Assembly: GCA_018398805.1 (NCBI GenBank)
Contig: JAGFBZ010000715.1
Coordinates: 62,001-126,000 of the forward strand
From: Hirundichthys speculiger
Lineage: Eukaryota; Chordata; Actinopteri; Beloniformes; Exocoetidae
Reading direction: 5' to 3'
DNA: 64,000 nt
The translations under genes and the position numbers were made by a program. The notes under the pieces were generated by a model. The model saw only the letters and a program-made list of their open reading frames with translations. It was not told the origin of the DNA and did not search any database. Position 1 is the stretch's first letter. The number at the start of each line of letters is the position of its first letter. This document shows, in pieces, positions 36,701 through 43,483 of the stretch.

Positions 36701-38641
36701 GCTGTCTGTTTCCTGCAGGTGGGCCTGAGTCTGGTTCTGGAGCTGACCGGCGAGCTGCTGCAGTACCTGCAGGGCCTGGTGGTGGCGCTGCTGTACCAGA
36801 CGGAACGGGTCCGGCAGCTCACCGTGAGGGAGATCACAGACCGGGCCGCCGCGCTGGCCGAGCTCAGACCGGTCCGGCAGGTCCGAGAGCTGCCGGTCCA
36901 GGTCCGACAGGTGCTCCGAGACCTGCAGGAGCTCTCCAAGATCCTGCTGCAGCTGGTGGTCAACACCACGCCGCTCTACAACATGGTGAGTCCAGGGAGG
37001 AGAGAAACACACCTGGGGAAGAAAAAAACCACCAGCAGAGTTTTAGTTTATGCTCAGAGTTTTAGATTAAAGCGGGAAATCCATCACCGGTTCATTTCCT
37101 CATCATCTCCCAGATCGAATCCTGCTGCAAAAGAATTCAGATATTATCAGGCAGAAGTGCCTGAAGCTGAAATCTCTTGATGGATGTTGCATAAACATCT
37201 GATTGTCAAAGACTGACAGAAATTCAGTCATTCAACCATCATCTTAAAAGTCAGCCAGTGCATTTACACGCTTTATTCTCCCCAGCTCTAAAAAACTGAG
37301 TTCCTCAGCTGACCACTAGGGGCGGGCTCCTAAAGCATGTTGGTCTCCACTGTCCTCCATCTTTAAAGGTCCAATTTTACACCAGAATTGAACATATTTA
37401 CAGCCTGGTACAAAAAAAAAAAAAGGTTTTGGCCTCTTTAGCTGGATTTTGCATCCATGACAGCTGAACAGGGGGGATTTTTTTTATACCACATCAGTTA
37501 AAATCATGTTTTCTTAAGTGGGGCATAATCAACAGCCAGTTATATTGACTTCTGAGCTGTGAATAAAAACCTAATATAGTCTTATCTTGTTGTGCGAACA
37601 GACCACAGTGACTGGCTGAGATTTGGTCTGGAAGGTTCTGAGGACAAAGCTAAACAGTGTTATTTTCATGGTACTCGGGTTTCCCCGATTACTCCTGTTA
37701 TTCCTATAATTACTCTTATAAATCAAATTACATTCTAGTTAATGAACATTAAACCTCGGTGGAATTCAATTTTACCAATTAGCCTAAACAACAGACACAA
37801 TTAGATTACACTGCAAATTAATTACAAAAATTTAAACTATTTTTTCTTTGTGTTTTACAAAGCTGGAATCTTCATAAATTAATGCAATCTGGTTTGGCAG
37901 GAAGGTCCCCCTTATGATCCAGGTCCAGTCCTGTTCAGGGTTTCTTCCTCTTAAAGGGGAGTTTTTTTTTTGTCACTGTTTGGCTTAAAGGTTTTTCTCC
38001 TGCTAGGGGAGTTTTTTATCACATTATCACATATCACATTAGTTAATAATTGCTCAGGGTCATCATCTTGGTCTCTGAAAAGCACCTAGAGACAATTTGT
38101 ATTGTAATAGACGACATACAAATAAAGTTGAATTCAACTGAATTGAATTGTTTTTATGCCAAAACTGTTGGTTCTTTGTACAAAGTAAAACAGCTGAATA
38201 AAGATCGTCCAGAAGTGTTGGTTCTTTAGTGTTGGTCTTGTGTTTCAGCTGCAGCAGCCGTCCCCTCAGGAGGTGGAGGACTTCCTGAACCAGGACAACA
38301 TTGCGGCAGACGGCTCGTCTCGCCGTAGCTCGGCTAACAATCTCTTCATGAAGGCCATGGACAGCCGTCCCCGCCGTCGCCGTAGCCTCCACTCTTTCGC
38401 CAAGCGGGGATCTGGGGACCCCCCCAATGGGAGGCGGTCCAGCCTGAAGGATTCCTCCAACCCAGAGGTGGAGAACGTGGCCTCCCCTTCCGAAGTAAGA
38501 CCCATGCGACGACCATCCGCCACCGACCTGCTTCTCACGCCGCTCAAACAGTTCGTCAACCAGAGCCAGAGGGCTCTCGAGTACCTGAGCCCCAACTCCA
38601 CCGACAACACCGCCAACGTCATGGAAACAGCCGACGACTAA
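18747..38641 (+). CDS. plin6: Perilipin (plin1/plin6-like), complete
   Basis: Coding exons are 18747-18770, 21517-21714, 21841-21923, 24260-24497, 26960-27141, 36719-36985 and 38249-38641. All are GT-AG with consistent phases once a one-base frameshift in the second exon is allowed; the product is then about 461 residues. The N-terminal PAT region shows RLPLVRSVIQSVTSTYSGVK, PLLQSLEPQ and FANSFALDGLDLLERSFPIL, matching perilipin 'LPLVSSTYDxxSSAYxxTKDxYPYLK' and 'GLDRIEERLPILNQP'. The middle is amphipathic with an acidic insert (EDEDDDDE). The C-terminus carries RRSS, RRRRSL, RRSSL and RRPS, candidate PKA sites as in perilipin-1. Family role: coats lipid droplets and gates lipolysis under PKA. 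Being next to syt11, not the plin1 neighbourhood I know, favours teleost plin6; plin1 is not excluded. Confidence 0.85.
19390..19800. repeat. Dispersed repeat, copy 1 (relative at 55929-56345)
   Basis: It shares the order of motifs ttatgcttc, ctgtaattaca, cttccttttgt, gcagcaaac with a copy in the TIF1 intron. Inside it, about 19470-19510 reads tgaatttcccccttgggggat followed by ctataaagtctt(atct), the 3' tail typical of a fish LINE. It is probably a decayed DNA element with a LINE insertion. Confidence 0.5.
19925..20140. repeat. 15-bp minisatellite
   Basis: Tandem units of GGTTTTACTGCTACA alternate with GGTTTTACTGGTACA and GGGTTCCCTAGTACA variants, about 14 copies. The divisible-by-three unit creates chance frames on the + strand. 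Confidence 0.9.
21517..21714 (+). CDS. plin6: Perilipin coding exon 2 (PAT core, apparent frameshift)
   Basis: Acceptor ...tgtgtttcag; donor CCTCAGA|gtacgt. The first 37 codons read cleanly (TSALQKATRLPLVRSVIQSV onward). At 21627-21631 there is a run of five G, after which the original frame meets a TGA. The other frame continues as perilipin (VAEVGVRSISGEALKRATPL) and exits in the phase the next exon needs. One extra G would restore a single frame. I read this as a homopolymer error or a recent loss-of-function allele. Confidence 0.85.
21841..21923 (+). CDS. plin6: Perilipin coding exon 3
   Basis: Acceptor ...ttctgtgcag; donor GACGAG|gtttgt. It encodes EFANSFALDGLDLLERSFPI then LNQSTDE, the equivalent of the perilipin 'GLDRIEERLPILNQP' segment and the most diagnostic part of the gene. 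Confidence 0.93.
22050..23160. repeat. 21-bp minisatellite, about 1.1 kb
   Basis: Unit GACAGTGAGACAGCTGCTGGT, with variants GCTAATGGT, GTTGCTGGT and AAAGTTAGACGG. Higher-order grouping is visible: blocks of three or four units ending in the AAAGTTAGACGG variant recur between 22200 and 22570. The frame VTVRQLL repeats in translation but this is repeat, not gene. Confidence 0.95.
23483..23650. repeat. A-rich ~19-bp tandem repeat
   Basis: Irregular copies of TGAAAAAAAGATTTGAAAG and TGAACCTGAAAAAAAAGATT. On the - strand it gives a spurious Phe-rich frame. Confidence 0.85.
24037..24106 (-). mobile_element. tRNA-derived SINE fragment
   Basis: On the - strand it reads GGTGGCTGTAGCTCAGTTGG, then a B box GGTTTGATCCC. 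A and B boxes are spaced as in tRNA-derived pol III promoters. The acceptor stem cannot pair, so it is a SINE head and not a tRNA gene. A CTGCCCAAGGACACTTCGGC motif at about 25144-25164 is the kind of sequence that follows such heads in fish SINEs, but it lies too far away to belong to the same copy. Confidence 0.65.
24260..24497 (+). CDS. plin6: Perilipin coding exon 4
   Basis: Acceptor ...gctgtccag; donor ACACTGC|gtgagt. It encodes VMTHLKDAFFLTLDDVQLWM to SRLEDATAYYLPLPATL, an amphipathic alpha-helical stretch; the LP.....LP ending corresponds to the 'VEQYLPLTEEE' hinge of perilipins. The exon is strongly GC-rich compared with its introns. Confidence 0.92.
24955..25045 (+). mobile_element. 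LINE 3' fragment
   Basis: GGGTTGTGTCAGGAAGGACA followed by TCTCACGTAAAACC and GGTGGCGACAAGGAGG matches the fish LINE tail 'gggttgcgtcaggaagggcatccggcgtaaaac ... gtggcgacccc'. Degenerate and truncated. Recognised from memory. Confidence 0.55.
25369..25810. mobile_element. Probable MITE with CACTGCAAA ends
   Basis: The left end CACTGCAAATTAC and right end TTTTTTGCAGTG are inverted. The interior is dominated by TCTTGTTTT/AACAAGA motifs, typical of a common fish MITE. No clear target duplication. Sequence around 20560-20690 looks distantly related (shared GCATGGACAAATT). Confidence 0.55.
26960..27141 (+). CDS. plin6: Perilipin coding exon 5
   Basis: Acceptor ...gtctgccag; donor GACATG|gtgaga. 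It encodes WEMRVQEYEDEDDDDEPSLW, an acidic insert, then helix-forming residues ending TLGDAADM. An acidic segment in the middle of the protein recalls perilipin-1, which has one, rather than the short perilipins. Confidence 0.92.
27321..27686. mobile_element. Tc1/mariner-type MITE, copy 2
   Basis: Same perfect termini as the copy at 9199-9556, flanked by TA on both sides. The interiors differ only by a few substitutions and small indels, so the two inserted recently relative to most repeats here. Confidence 0.92.
27690..28440. mobile_element. Degraded Tc1-like transposon relic
   Basis: The segments GTGGGGTTCAGGTCCGGTCT, GGTCACTGTCCTGCTGACTT and CTCCACCATGCTTCACCATA resemble antisense Tc1-like transposase sequence from fish. 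No frame survives. A hAT MITE (27875-28170) is inserted into it. Boundaries are approximate and the family call is from memory. Confidence 0.5.
27875..28170. mobile_element. hAT MITE, copy 2 (TSD CTCTATAT)
   Basis: It begins CAGGGATTCCCAAAGTGTGG and ends GAAGTTTGGGAATGGCTG. Identical octamers CTCTATAT lie at 27867-27874 and 28171-28178. It is a relative of 6263-6616 in opposite orientation and contains the familiar GGGCCGCGGCCCCCTGG motif of this family. Confidence 0.9.
30060..30975. repeat. 23-bp minisatellite, about 0.9 kb
   Basis: Some 39 copies of a unit close to ACAGGTGCTCGTTCAGAGCCTCT (20-23 bp), with variants GCTCCACAGG, TTTAGAG and CCAAAGG. Because the unit length varies there is no stable reading frame. 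Confidence 0.95.
31560..33192. repeat. 16-bp satellite-like array, 1.6 kb
   Basis: About 100 copies of CAGACCTAAGACCTAA, broken by shorter units (GACCTAA, CAGACCTAA) and by point variants (TTAAGA, AGTCCTAAGA, CCTTAGA). The G content is very low on this strand apart from GA steps. It resembles CCTAA-type telomere-like repeats but is not the vertebrate telomere unit. Confidence 0.95.
34048..34981. mobile_element. hAT element (TSD GTGGYCAC)
   Basis: Right end GAATCGTGGCATCCCTA; left end TCGGCATGCCACGATT is its mutated mirror. Flanks are GTGGTCAC (34040-34047) and GTGGCCAC (34982-34989), 7 of 8 alike. It contains a strong inverted repeat at about 34210-34310 (GTGACGTGCTA / TAGCACGTCAC). 934 bp, no transposase. 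Confidence 0.85.
35070..35850. mobile_element. Element with GATTGTGCTAG inverted ends
   Basis: The left end AGATTGTGCTAGTAAAAGTG mirrors the right end ATGCTAGCACAATCGG. Many ATTATGCT repeats lie near both ends. A separate known-looking fish motif, GGGCCCGGTTGTTCAAAACC, begins at about 35236, suggesting a second element nested inside. Boundaries and family are uncertain. Confidence 0.5.
36719..36985 (+). CDS. plin6: Perilipin coding exon 6
   Basis: Acceptor ...tttcctgcag; donor AACATG|gtgagt. It encodes 89 residues, in frame throughout (GLSLVLELTGELLQYLQGLV to LLQLVVNTTPLYNM). The ending NNTPLxxM matches the 'VNNTPLNWLVG' site of perilipins, and the helices before it correspond to the C-terminal four-helix bundle. 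Confidence 0.93.
36986..38248 (+). other. Perilipin intron 7
   Basis: GT-AG intron of 1.26 kb. The 3' part (37905-38155) is an L2-like LINE tail, listed separately. Otherwise no feature. Confidence 0.7.
37905..38155 (+). mobile_element. L2-like LINE 3' tail
   Basis: The string of motifs TTTCTTCCTCTTAAAGGGGA, AGCACCTAGAGACAATTTGT and ATAAAGTTGAATTCAACTGA with a GAATT-rich end is the usual 3' terminus of a very common fish LINE. The 5' end is truncated, as expected for a LINE. Confidence 0.7.
38249..38641 (+). CDS. plin6: Perilipin terminal coding exon with RRxS sites
   Basis: Acceptor ...gtgtttcag precedes CTGCAGCAG; the frame runs 130 codons to TAA 38639-38641. It contains DGSSRRSSANN, PRRRRSLHSF, NGRRSSLKD and MRRPSATD, four basic-Ser sites spaced along 100 residues. 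The exon has no hydrophobic domain and looks disordered. By analogy with perilipin-1 these would be PKA targets controlling lipase access; that is inference. Confidence 0.93.
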   Translation: MQQPSPQEVEDFLNQDNIAADGSSRRSSANNLFMKAMDSRPRRRRSLHSFAKRGSGDPPNGRRSSLKDSSNPEVENVASPSEVRPMRRPSATDLLLTPLKQFVNQSQRALEYLSPNSTDNTANVMETADD

Positions 38642-40819
38642 ACAGAACCCTAGAGTTTGACCCCGCCCTGATCTCACGCCGATCTCAGCCTCTAACCCCG
38701 CCCCCTGATAAGTCGCTGCCTCCAGACTCGGTCCCCGACAGCAAATCGTCTCTGCCTCATCTGACGCTGGTTTGTGCGTACATGCTGAGCCACAGAGAAA
38801 TCGTCAAATTATCGCTCAGTCACTAATGCTGCAATTCTGCTTCACTGAAGCCACAAGTAAGCTTTTCCACACACGTGTGCAGAGACCGGAGTCATGGATG
38901 ACCATTGGCCTCACTGATGGTTAATGCAGTTTTGATGATCTGACTGGAATGGTTTTCCTTGAAAAGCTAATTTTCATCACTCACATAAACTGCATCTTGG
39001 TTTGCTGTTGGCTTAGAAACACTGAATGTTTAGATAAATTCACCCGAGATAAGATCATTTTATTTCCTCTGTGACAAACACGTTTGTGTAGGTCCATGGG
39101 CTTGTGTTTTGTGTTTGCATAAATCTCCACGTTATCTGCACATTGCTGCACCAGGAGGAGTAATACAGGTGGGCTGAGTACAGATCCCTGCGGGACGTTT
39201 ACATCTCAAAATACATCTGATTGGCTGGTTTTGTGACTGCCAGGTGAAGCTATCAGAGTAACCTTGTTAAAGAAGCAGATTTCCTGCTTGAGGGATGAGA
39301 TTGACGCATCTACGGATTTGATTAGGTTTCACATTACAGCAACTTAGACACAAATTCAACCTGAGTTTAATCATCTGTATTTATTTAAACATAGTTTCTG
39401 TTAAAGCTGACGACAAAAGGCGTTTAAGACAAACACCCCAGAGGACACAGAAGTAGATTCAGAGACATATTTACTCTTCTTTATTATTGTACGTTTTTGT
39501 GTTAAAGGAACATCCTGGCGTGAAATCAACCCCAGGTCTATTATTGGATGGTAAAGGTTGTAAACTTTGGTTCGGCACGATGAATCAAAGGAGTTCTTAA
39601 TTAAAACAGAAAATGTATCAACTGCAAAATGGCAATTAATGTTTGAACAGCGGGCTACGTCAGAAAAAAGTGCTTCTTTAAGCCTCTAACAAGACTGCTT
39701 CTATAAAACCGGATCAGGACTTGGATATTGTTGTTTAAATTTTCACTATTAAGGTATAATAGTTTGTCAATTATTAGTGAGTTCTGTTGAGGCAATTGTA
39801 CAACACTTAACAAGCACTTTGACTGGACAATCGGACAGAAGGTGCAAGTAAAATGTAATCTCCATTGTATACAGCAGAGATGGTCAGGTACTCACAGCAG
39901 TATACAACACAACTGGTTGTCAGTACAAGACACTGAATTGAGCAAAACAGTCATTTACCCACTCATTATCAACATTTTAGCCTTGAGCCTTGAGCTACAT
40001 TCTTCTCAGCCGCCATGGGGCCTGAGTCCAGGGTTAGAAATCCCACGTAAGATACTCAAAAAACAGGTTGCAGTGACCTGATGCAATTTTCAACCAACAG
40101 ATGAAAAAGTATGTAAGTGTTGGAATCTGAAGCCATGAACTCCTTTTGTGTCTATTGGCAGTAGTTTGTGCAAAATCCTTTTATAACACATTTGGTTCAC
40201 ATGCAAAGTTAAAATTGCCTCAGTTAGCCATCAGTTAAGTGTACTGACATCTTAAAGTGTCGTCAGAGGCTTAAAATGGTTGTTTATTTTGACTTAGCAC
40301 TCACACAAATGACCAAACACATATTCTGTTCTCGCTCAAAGCTGCTTTCAATCATGTTATTCTGCTCCCCAAGCAAACTTTCCGCTCCTTACTCTCTAAC
40401 AACAGACCTGGGTCATTTTAACGGCGGACTGTGTCTTTTAGGTGTTTGAGAAAAACACCTCAGAATACAGACGTAGTTTACAGCAGCATATTCCAATGAC
40501 AAGATGCTTCCTATACTTTAGTATCGTGTGATTTATGCTGAATAAATGTGATTTTTTTGTAATCTGACATATGGATGAAGGCTTTGAATTGTTTGAAGAC
40601 ATGGTTTGGTCGGGTTTTTGTTGGATCAAAAGGATGTTCTTTGATTGCTTCAAATGGTTGAATAATACCTCGACTTTTTCCAAATATTTCCAGTTGAAAT
40701 GTGAGAGGGAGTCATCAGTGATTATAACCATGTTTGCGCTATTTAAACAAATGAATTGCATTGGAGTTTCAGTTTTCCATGTAAAGTACGTGTATGTGAG
40801 TGAAAGGTGATGAAATAAA
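38642..40819 (+). other. Perilipin 3' UTR
   Basis: About 2.2 kb without a coding exon, ending in AATAAA at 40814-40819 (GATGAAATAAAGCCTCTGG). I see no transposon inside it, unusual for this window, which fits retained UTR. The extent is inferred from the signal. Confidence 0.55.
40814..40819 (+). promoter_or_regulatory. Candidate polyadenylation signal (perilipin)
   Basis: AATAAA on the + strand, followed within 40 bases by a T/G-rich stretch (ttcatttatgttttgcttc). It lies between the convergent perilipin and RASL11-like genes, the expected place for a terminal signal. Confidence 0.5.
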
Positions 40820-40839
40820 GCCTCTGGGATTCAGAACAG

Positions 40840-41872
40840 ACTTTCATCGTTCATTTATGTTTTGCTTCAGAAAAAAAAAACAAGTTCACAAAAAAACTTC
40901 AACTAAATTTACAGCTCAGCAGCACCATCGTTGATGACAGGATTTTTACAGTCTAAGACTTCAAAACATCAACCTAAACAGGGTTATTTTCCACAGATAT
41001 CATACAGAGCCCCGACAATATACAGTTTTTACAAGTTACAAATACTATACAAAGAGTTTTCTTTTAAAAGACCCTTTTTCTGTTAATAAAAGTCACATTA
41101 ATTACCATTATTTACAGCTGGACTTTGGGAGAGAGGATGGAAACGGTACTAAATCAGATTCTGTGTGGTGTTCAAAGCTCTTGAGACTAAACTTGGACAT
41201 CCATTTGTCTGGACCAAAGGTTTTTAATCACAGCCTTCAGAAAACTGATCGTTCAGTTGAAATATACATATTTACCAACATATACATTTTATTACAGTTT
41301 TTTTTGCCAGTCAAACTCACAGCCAATGCTGGGTGACAGGCAGAAAGCAGAACTCTGAAGGGTTCATCCTCTGAAGAGCAGGATGCCTCAACACTAACTA
41401 CACTTTATTTTTTTGATTAAATGGCACAAAAACAAAAACTTCTGAGCAGCTTAATGAAATTCATTAGAAGACATTGTCTCAATATTAATTAAAACCAGAG
41501 GACCACCGTCAGGATTCGTCTTCTGTGGATCGTAAACATCTGAACTCTGTCCATCCAGATGTTAGGATATCTCACAGGGTTTACCAGCTCTTGGATCTGC
41601 TGGTGTAACCAGGTAAGAGTCTCTGGGATTCCTCCTCTGAGGACCAGGAACCATCTCAGTCTCTGTTGGCTCACTCCTTCTCTTGCCTCACTCCTTTACC
41701 CGCAGCACTCTGAAACAACTTTTATTTGACCAACTTCACTGACTTTTAATCGAAGAATCATCCTGTCAACCTGCCACTGCCCATCTCGTTTGACTTCTCG
41801 AAGGTGTCTCACAGTAAGTCCTGGCACCTTCATCTCATCAGAATCTGCAAAAACGACTCTTCCACGTTGAAT
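40840..41872 (-). other. RASL11-like 3' UTR and convergent intergenic
   Basis: AT-rich, with no coding exon. A - strand AATAAA lies at 41404-41409, 464 bases after the RASL11-like stop, and would end that transcript. The rest, toward the perilipin signal, holds nothing I can name. Confidence 0.5.
41404..41409 (-). promoter_or_regulatory. Candidate polyadenylation signal (RASL11-like)
   Basis: AATAAA on the - strand, the nearest good hexamer downstream of the stop. Confidence 0.4.
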
Positions 41873-42283
41873 CTACTCGGCTCGTTTCTTCCCAAAAACC
41901 GCCGAAACGCTCCTGACGATGCCTCTGACGCCGGCCGTGCTCTTCCTTATCGCCCGAGTCTCTCTGACGAGGTTGACCAGCCGGTGAAACACCAGCAGGA
42001 CGCCGTGGTACGTCTCGGCCGCCGACACTTCGAAGAAGCCGCAGCGCTGCGTCAGCGCCAGCAGCCGGCCCTCTTCGCCGGAGACACTGCGGTGATGCCG
42101 CAGGTCACGTTTGTTCCCCACGATGACGACAGGGGCGGACGGCGGCTTCCTGCCGCGGCGGATCAGCTGCAGCTGCCGCCGGACCACATCAAAGCTGGCG
42201 CGGTCGCAGATGTCGTAGACGAGGATCATCCCGTCTGCCCACTGGAGCTGTTTGTCGCTGATGGAGCAGCTCTTCTCTGCCGC
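41873..42283 (-). CDS. RASL11-like exon 4
   Basis: Acceptor ...gtccgcag precedes GCGGCAGAG; stop at 41873-41875. It encodes 136 residues with WADGMILVYDICDRASFDVV, VVIVGNKRDL (G4) and EVSAAE (G5). It is much more GC-rich than its surroundings. Confidence 0.92.
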   Translation of the reverse strand, partial: AAEKSCSISDKQLQWADGMILVYDICDRASFDVVRRQLQLIRRGRKPPSAPVVIVGNKRDLRHHRSVSGEEGRLLALTQRCGFFEVSAAETYHGVLLVFHRLVNLVRETRAIRKSTAGVRGIVRSVSAVFGKKRAE

Positions 42284-43483
42284 CTGCGGACAAACAAAAC
42301 AAATATTCAAATAAAACATTTACTCTTCAGCCAGTGAATCGAACGGCATTACGTTGTGCATTTTCATATCATACCATTGAACCTTTTGAGTGATTATCAA
42401 CCAACATTTCAAAAAGTGGTGGGCCTACTTCTCTAGCGTAAATCCAACTGTTGTTGAGCTTTGCTTTACCAACCATCTGATATCATTTATGATGAATAAA
42501 CATCAGTTTTTTTGCACACATTCTGATACAATAGTGGTCCATATTAGGGGATAGTAGATCAAAAAACACATTTTGTTGCATCAAATAATCATCCTTGATG
42601 TGTAAATATAACCATTTACATTGAGGAGGACTCATTTGTCCTGCAGATACAACCGTCCCCACAACATCAGTAAGACAAGAACGTATCCACTTGGGGTAAA
42701 TTTGAGGAAATCTGAAATCCACTGTTATATCGGTCAACTCCCACACTTCATCCTGGGTGTGTGAAGTATCCAAGAGTTGAATAAAAATCAATATAAAGGC
42801 CTCTCTCGTGTGTGTGTGTATATGTGTGTAGGTGTGTGTGTGTGTGTGTGTATGAAGACCAACCTGTGAGTCCCAGATGTTGATGCAGATCTCCTGACCA
42901 TCGATTCTGTCGACTCGACTGTAAACAGACTCTGAAAGACCAACAAACAGGTTCACAGTTCAGTGGGTTTATTTTACAACTGAATGTTGTTAAACAGACC
43001 AAAATAAGAAAAACAACGCACCGATATCTCCATACTCTCCGATGAATCTTCTGGTTAAAAATCTGACAGTTAGAGCTGTAAAAAAGAAAAAAGAATATTA
43101 GAAAAATGTTAAAGTCGAGCAAACAGCAATGATTTCACTCCAAATATCAATCTAAACTGCTTTACATAGCAAATGAAACTGTATATTATTATATGCAAAG
43201 ATTAATTTATGATTGTTAAAGCTGGAAATGGTCAATCATTCAAAGAACGCTGAGCTTTCTAACTAAAATCTACTACTGAACTGATTAAAGTGCAGAAAAT
43301 AAACATTAAAAAACAGGATAAATTAACAGACTCAGAGGGACAGAAAACTGAAGTGAAGATGAATCTGTAGGTTTTCGTACCGCTCTTTCCAACGTTTCTC
43401 GCTCCCAGCAGCAGGATGTTCACCTCCACCCTCTGCTGACTTCCCTCCATCGCCTCCACTCGGCTTTTCACCTCCACAACCAT
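41873..43483 (-). CDS. RASL11/RERG-type small GTPase, complete
   Basis: Four exons (43381-43483, 43022-43075, 42864-42931, 41873-42283), all GT-AG and in phase, give 211 residues. Visible are the P-loop GARNVGKS (about residues 27-34), the RASL11-like segment VRFLTRRFIGEYG (38-50), the G4 motif GNKRDL and the G5-like EVSAAE. The match to RASL11A/B is clearest in VRFLTRRFIG, in QLQWADG (family RWAD/QWAEG) and in FFEVSAAETYHGV (family FYEVSVSENYxDV). The usual G3 DxxG is absent: the exon junction reads WDSQ then AAEK. The C-terminus FGKKRAE has no CAAX box, as in the RASL11/RERG group. Family role: Ras-like regulators of growth, RASL11A linked to nucleolar rDNA transcription. Which paralogue this is I cannot say. 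Confidence 0.85.
42284..42863 (-). other. RASL11-like intron 3
   Basis: GT-AG intron, 580 bp, with a GT dinucleotide tract at about 42807-42852. Nothing else. Confidence 0.85.
42864..42931 (-). CDS. RASL11-like exon 3
   Basis: Acceptor ...tctttcag, donor TCACAG|gttggt. It encodes SVYSRVDRIDGQEICINIWD then SQ, the switch I/beta-3 region. Compare RASL11A 'LYSRLVYVEGDQLSLQIQDTPG': the DTPG is here DSQ at the splice junction. Confidence 0.88.
43022..43075 (-). CDS. RASL11-like exon 2
   Basis: Acceptor ...ttttttacag, donor GATATCG|gtgcgt. 54 bp encoding ALTVRFLTRRFIGEYGDI, the alpha-1 segment after the P-loop, almost the same as in RASL11A/B. Confidence 0.88.
43381..43483 (-). CDS. RASL11-like exon 1
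   Basis: ATG at 43481-43483; donor AAGAGCG|gtacga. It encodes 34 residues, MVVEVKSRVEAMEG then VNILLLGARNVGKS, the beta-1/P-loop. A second in-frame ATG lies ten codons later (MEGSQQ). I keep the upstream one because it gives the longer frame, but either could be used. Confidence 0.85.

Larger units (their letters stand above)
27142..36718 (+). other. Perilipin intron 6 (9.6 kb, repeat-rich)
   Basis: This is the largest intron. It contains a MITE (27321-27686), a Tc1 relic split by a hAT MITE (27690-28440), two long minisatellites (30060-30975 and 31560-33192), a hAT element (34048-34981) and a further inverted-repeat element (35070-35850). The stretches 28.45-30.05, 33.2-34.0 and 35.85-36.7 kb look like unique intron. 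Confidence 0.65.
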
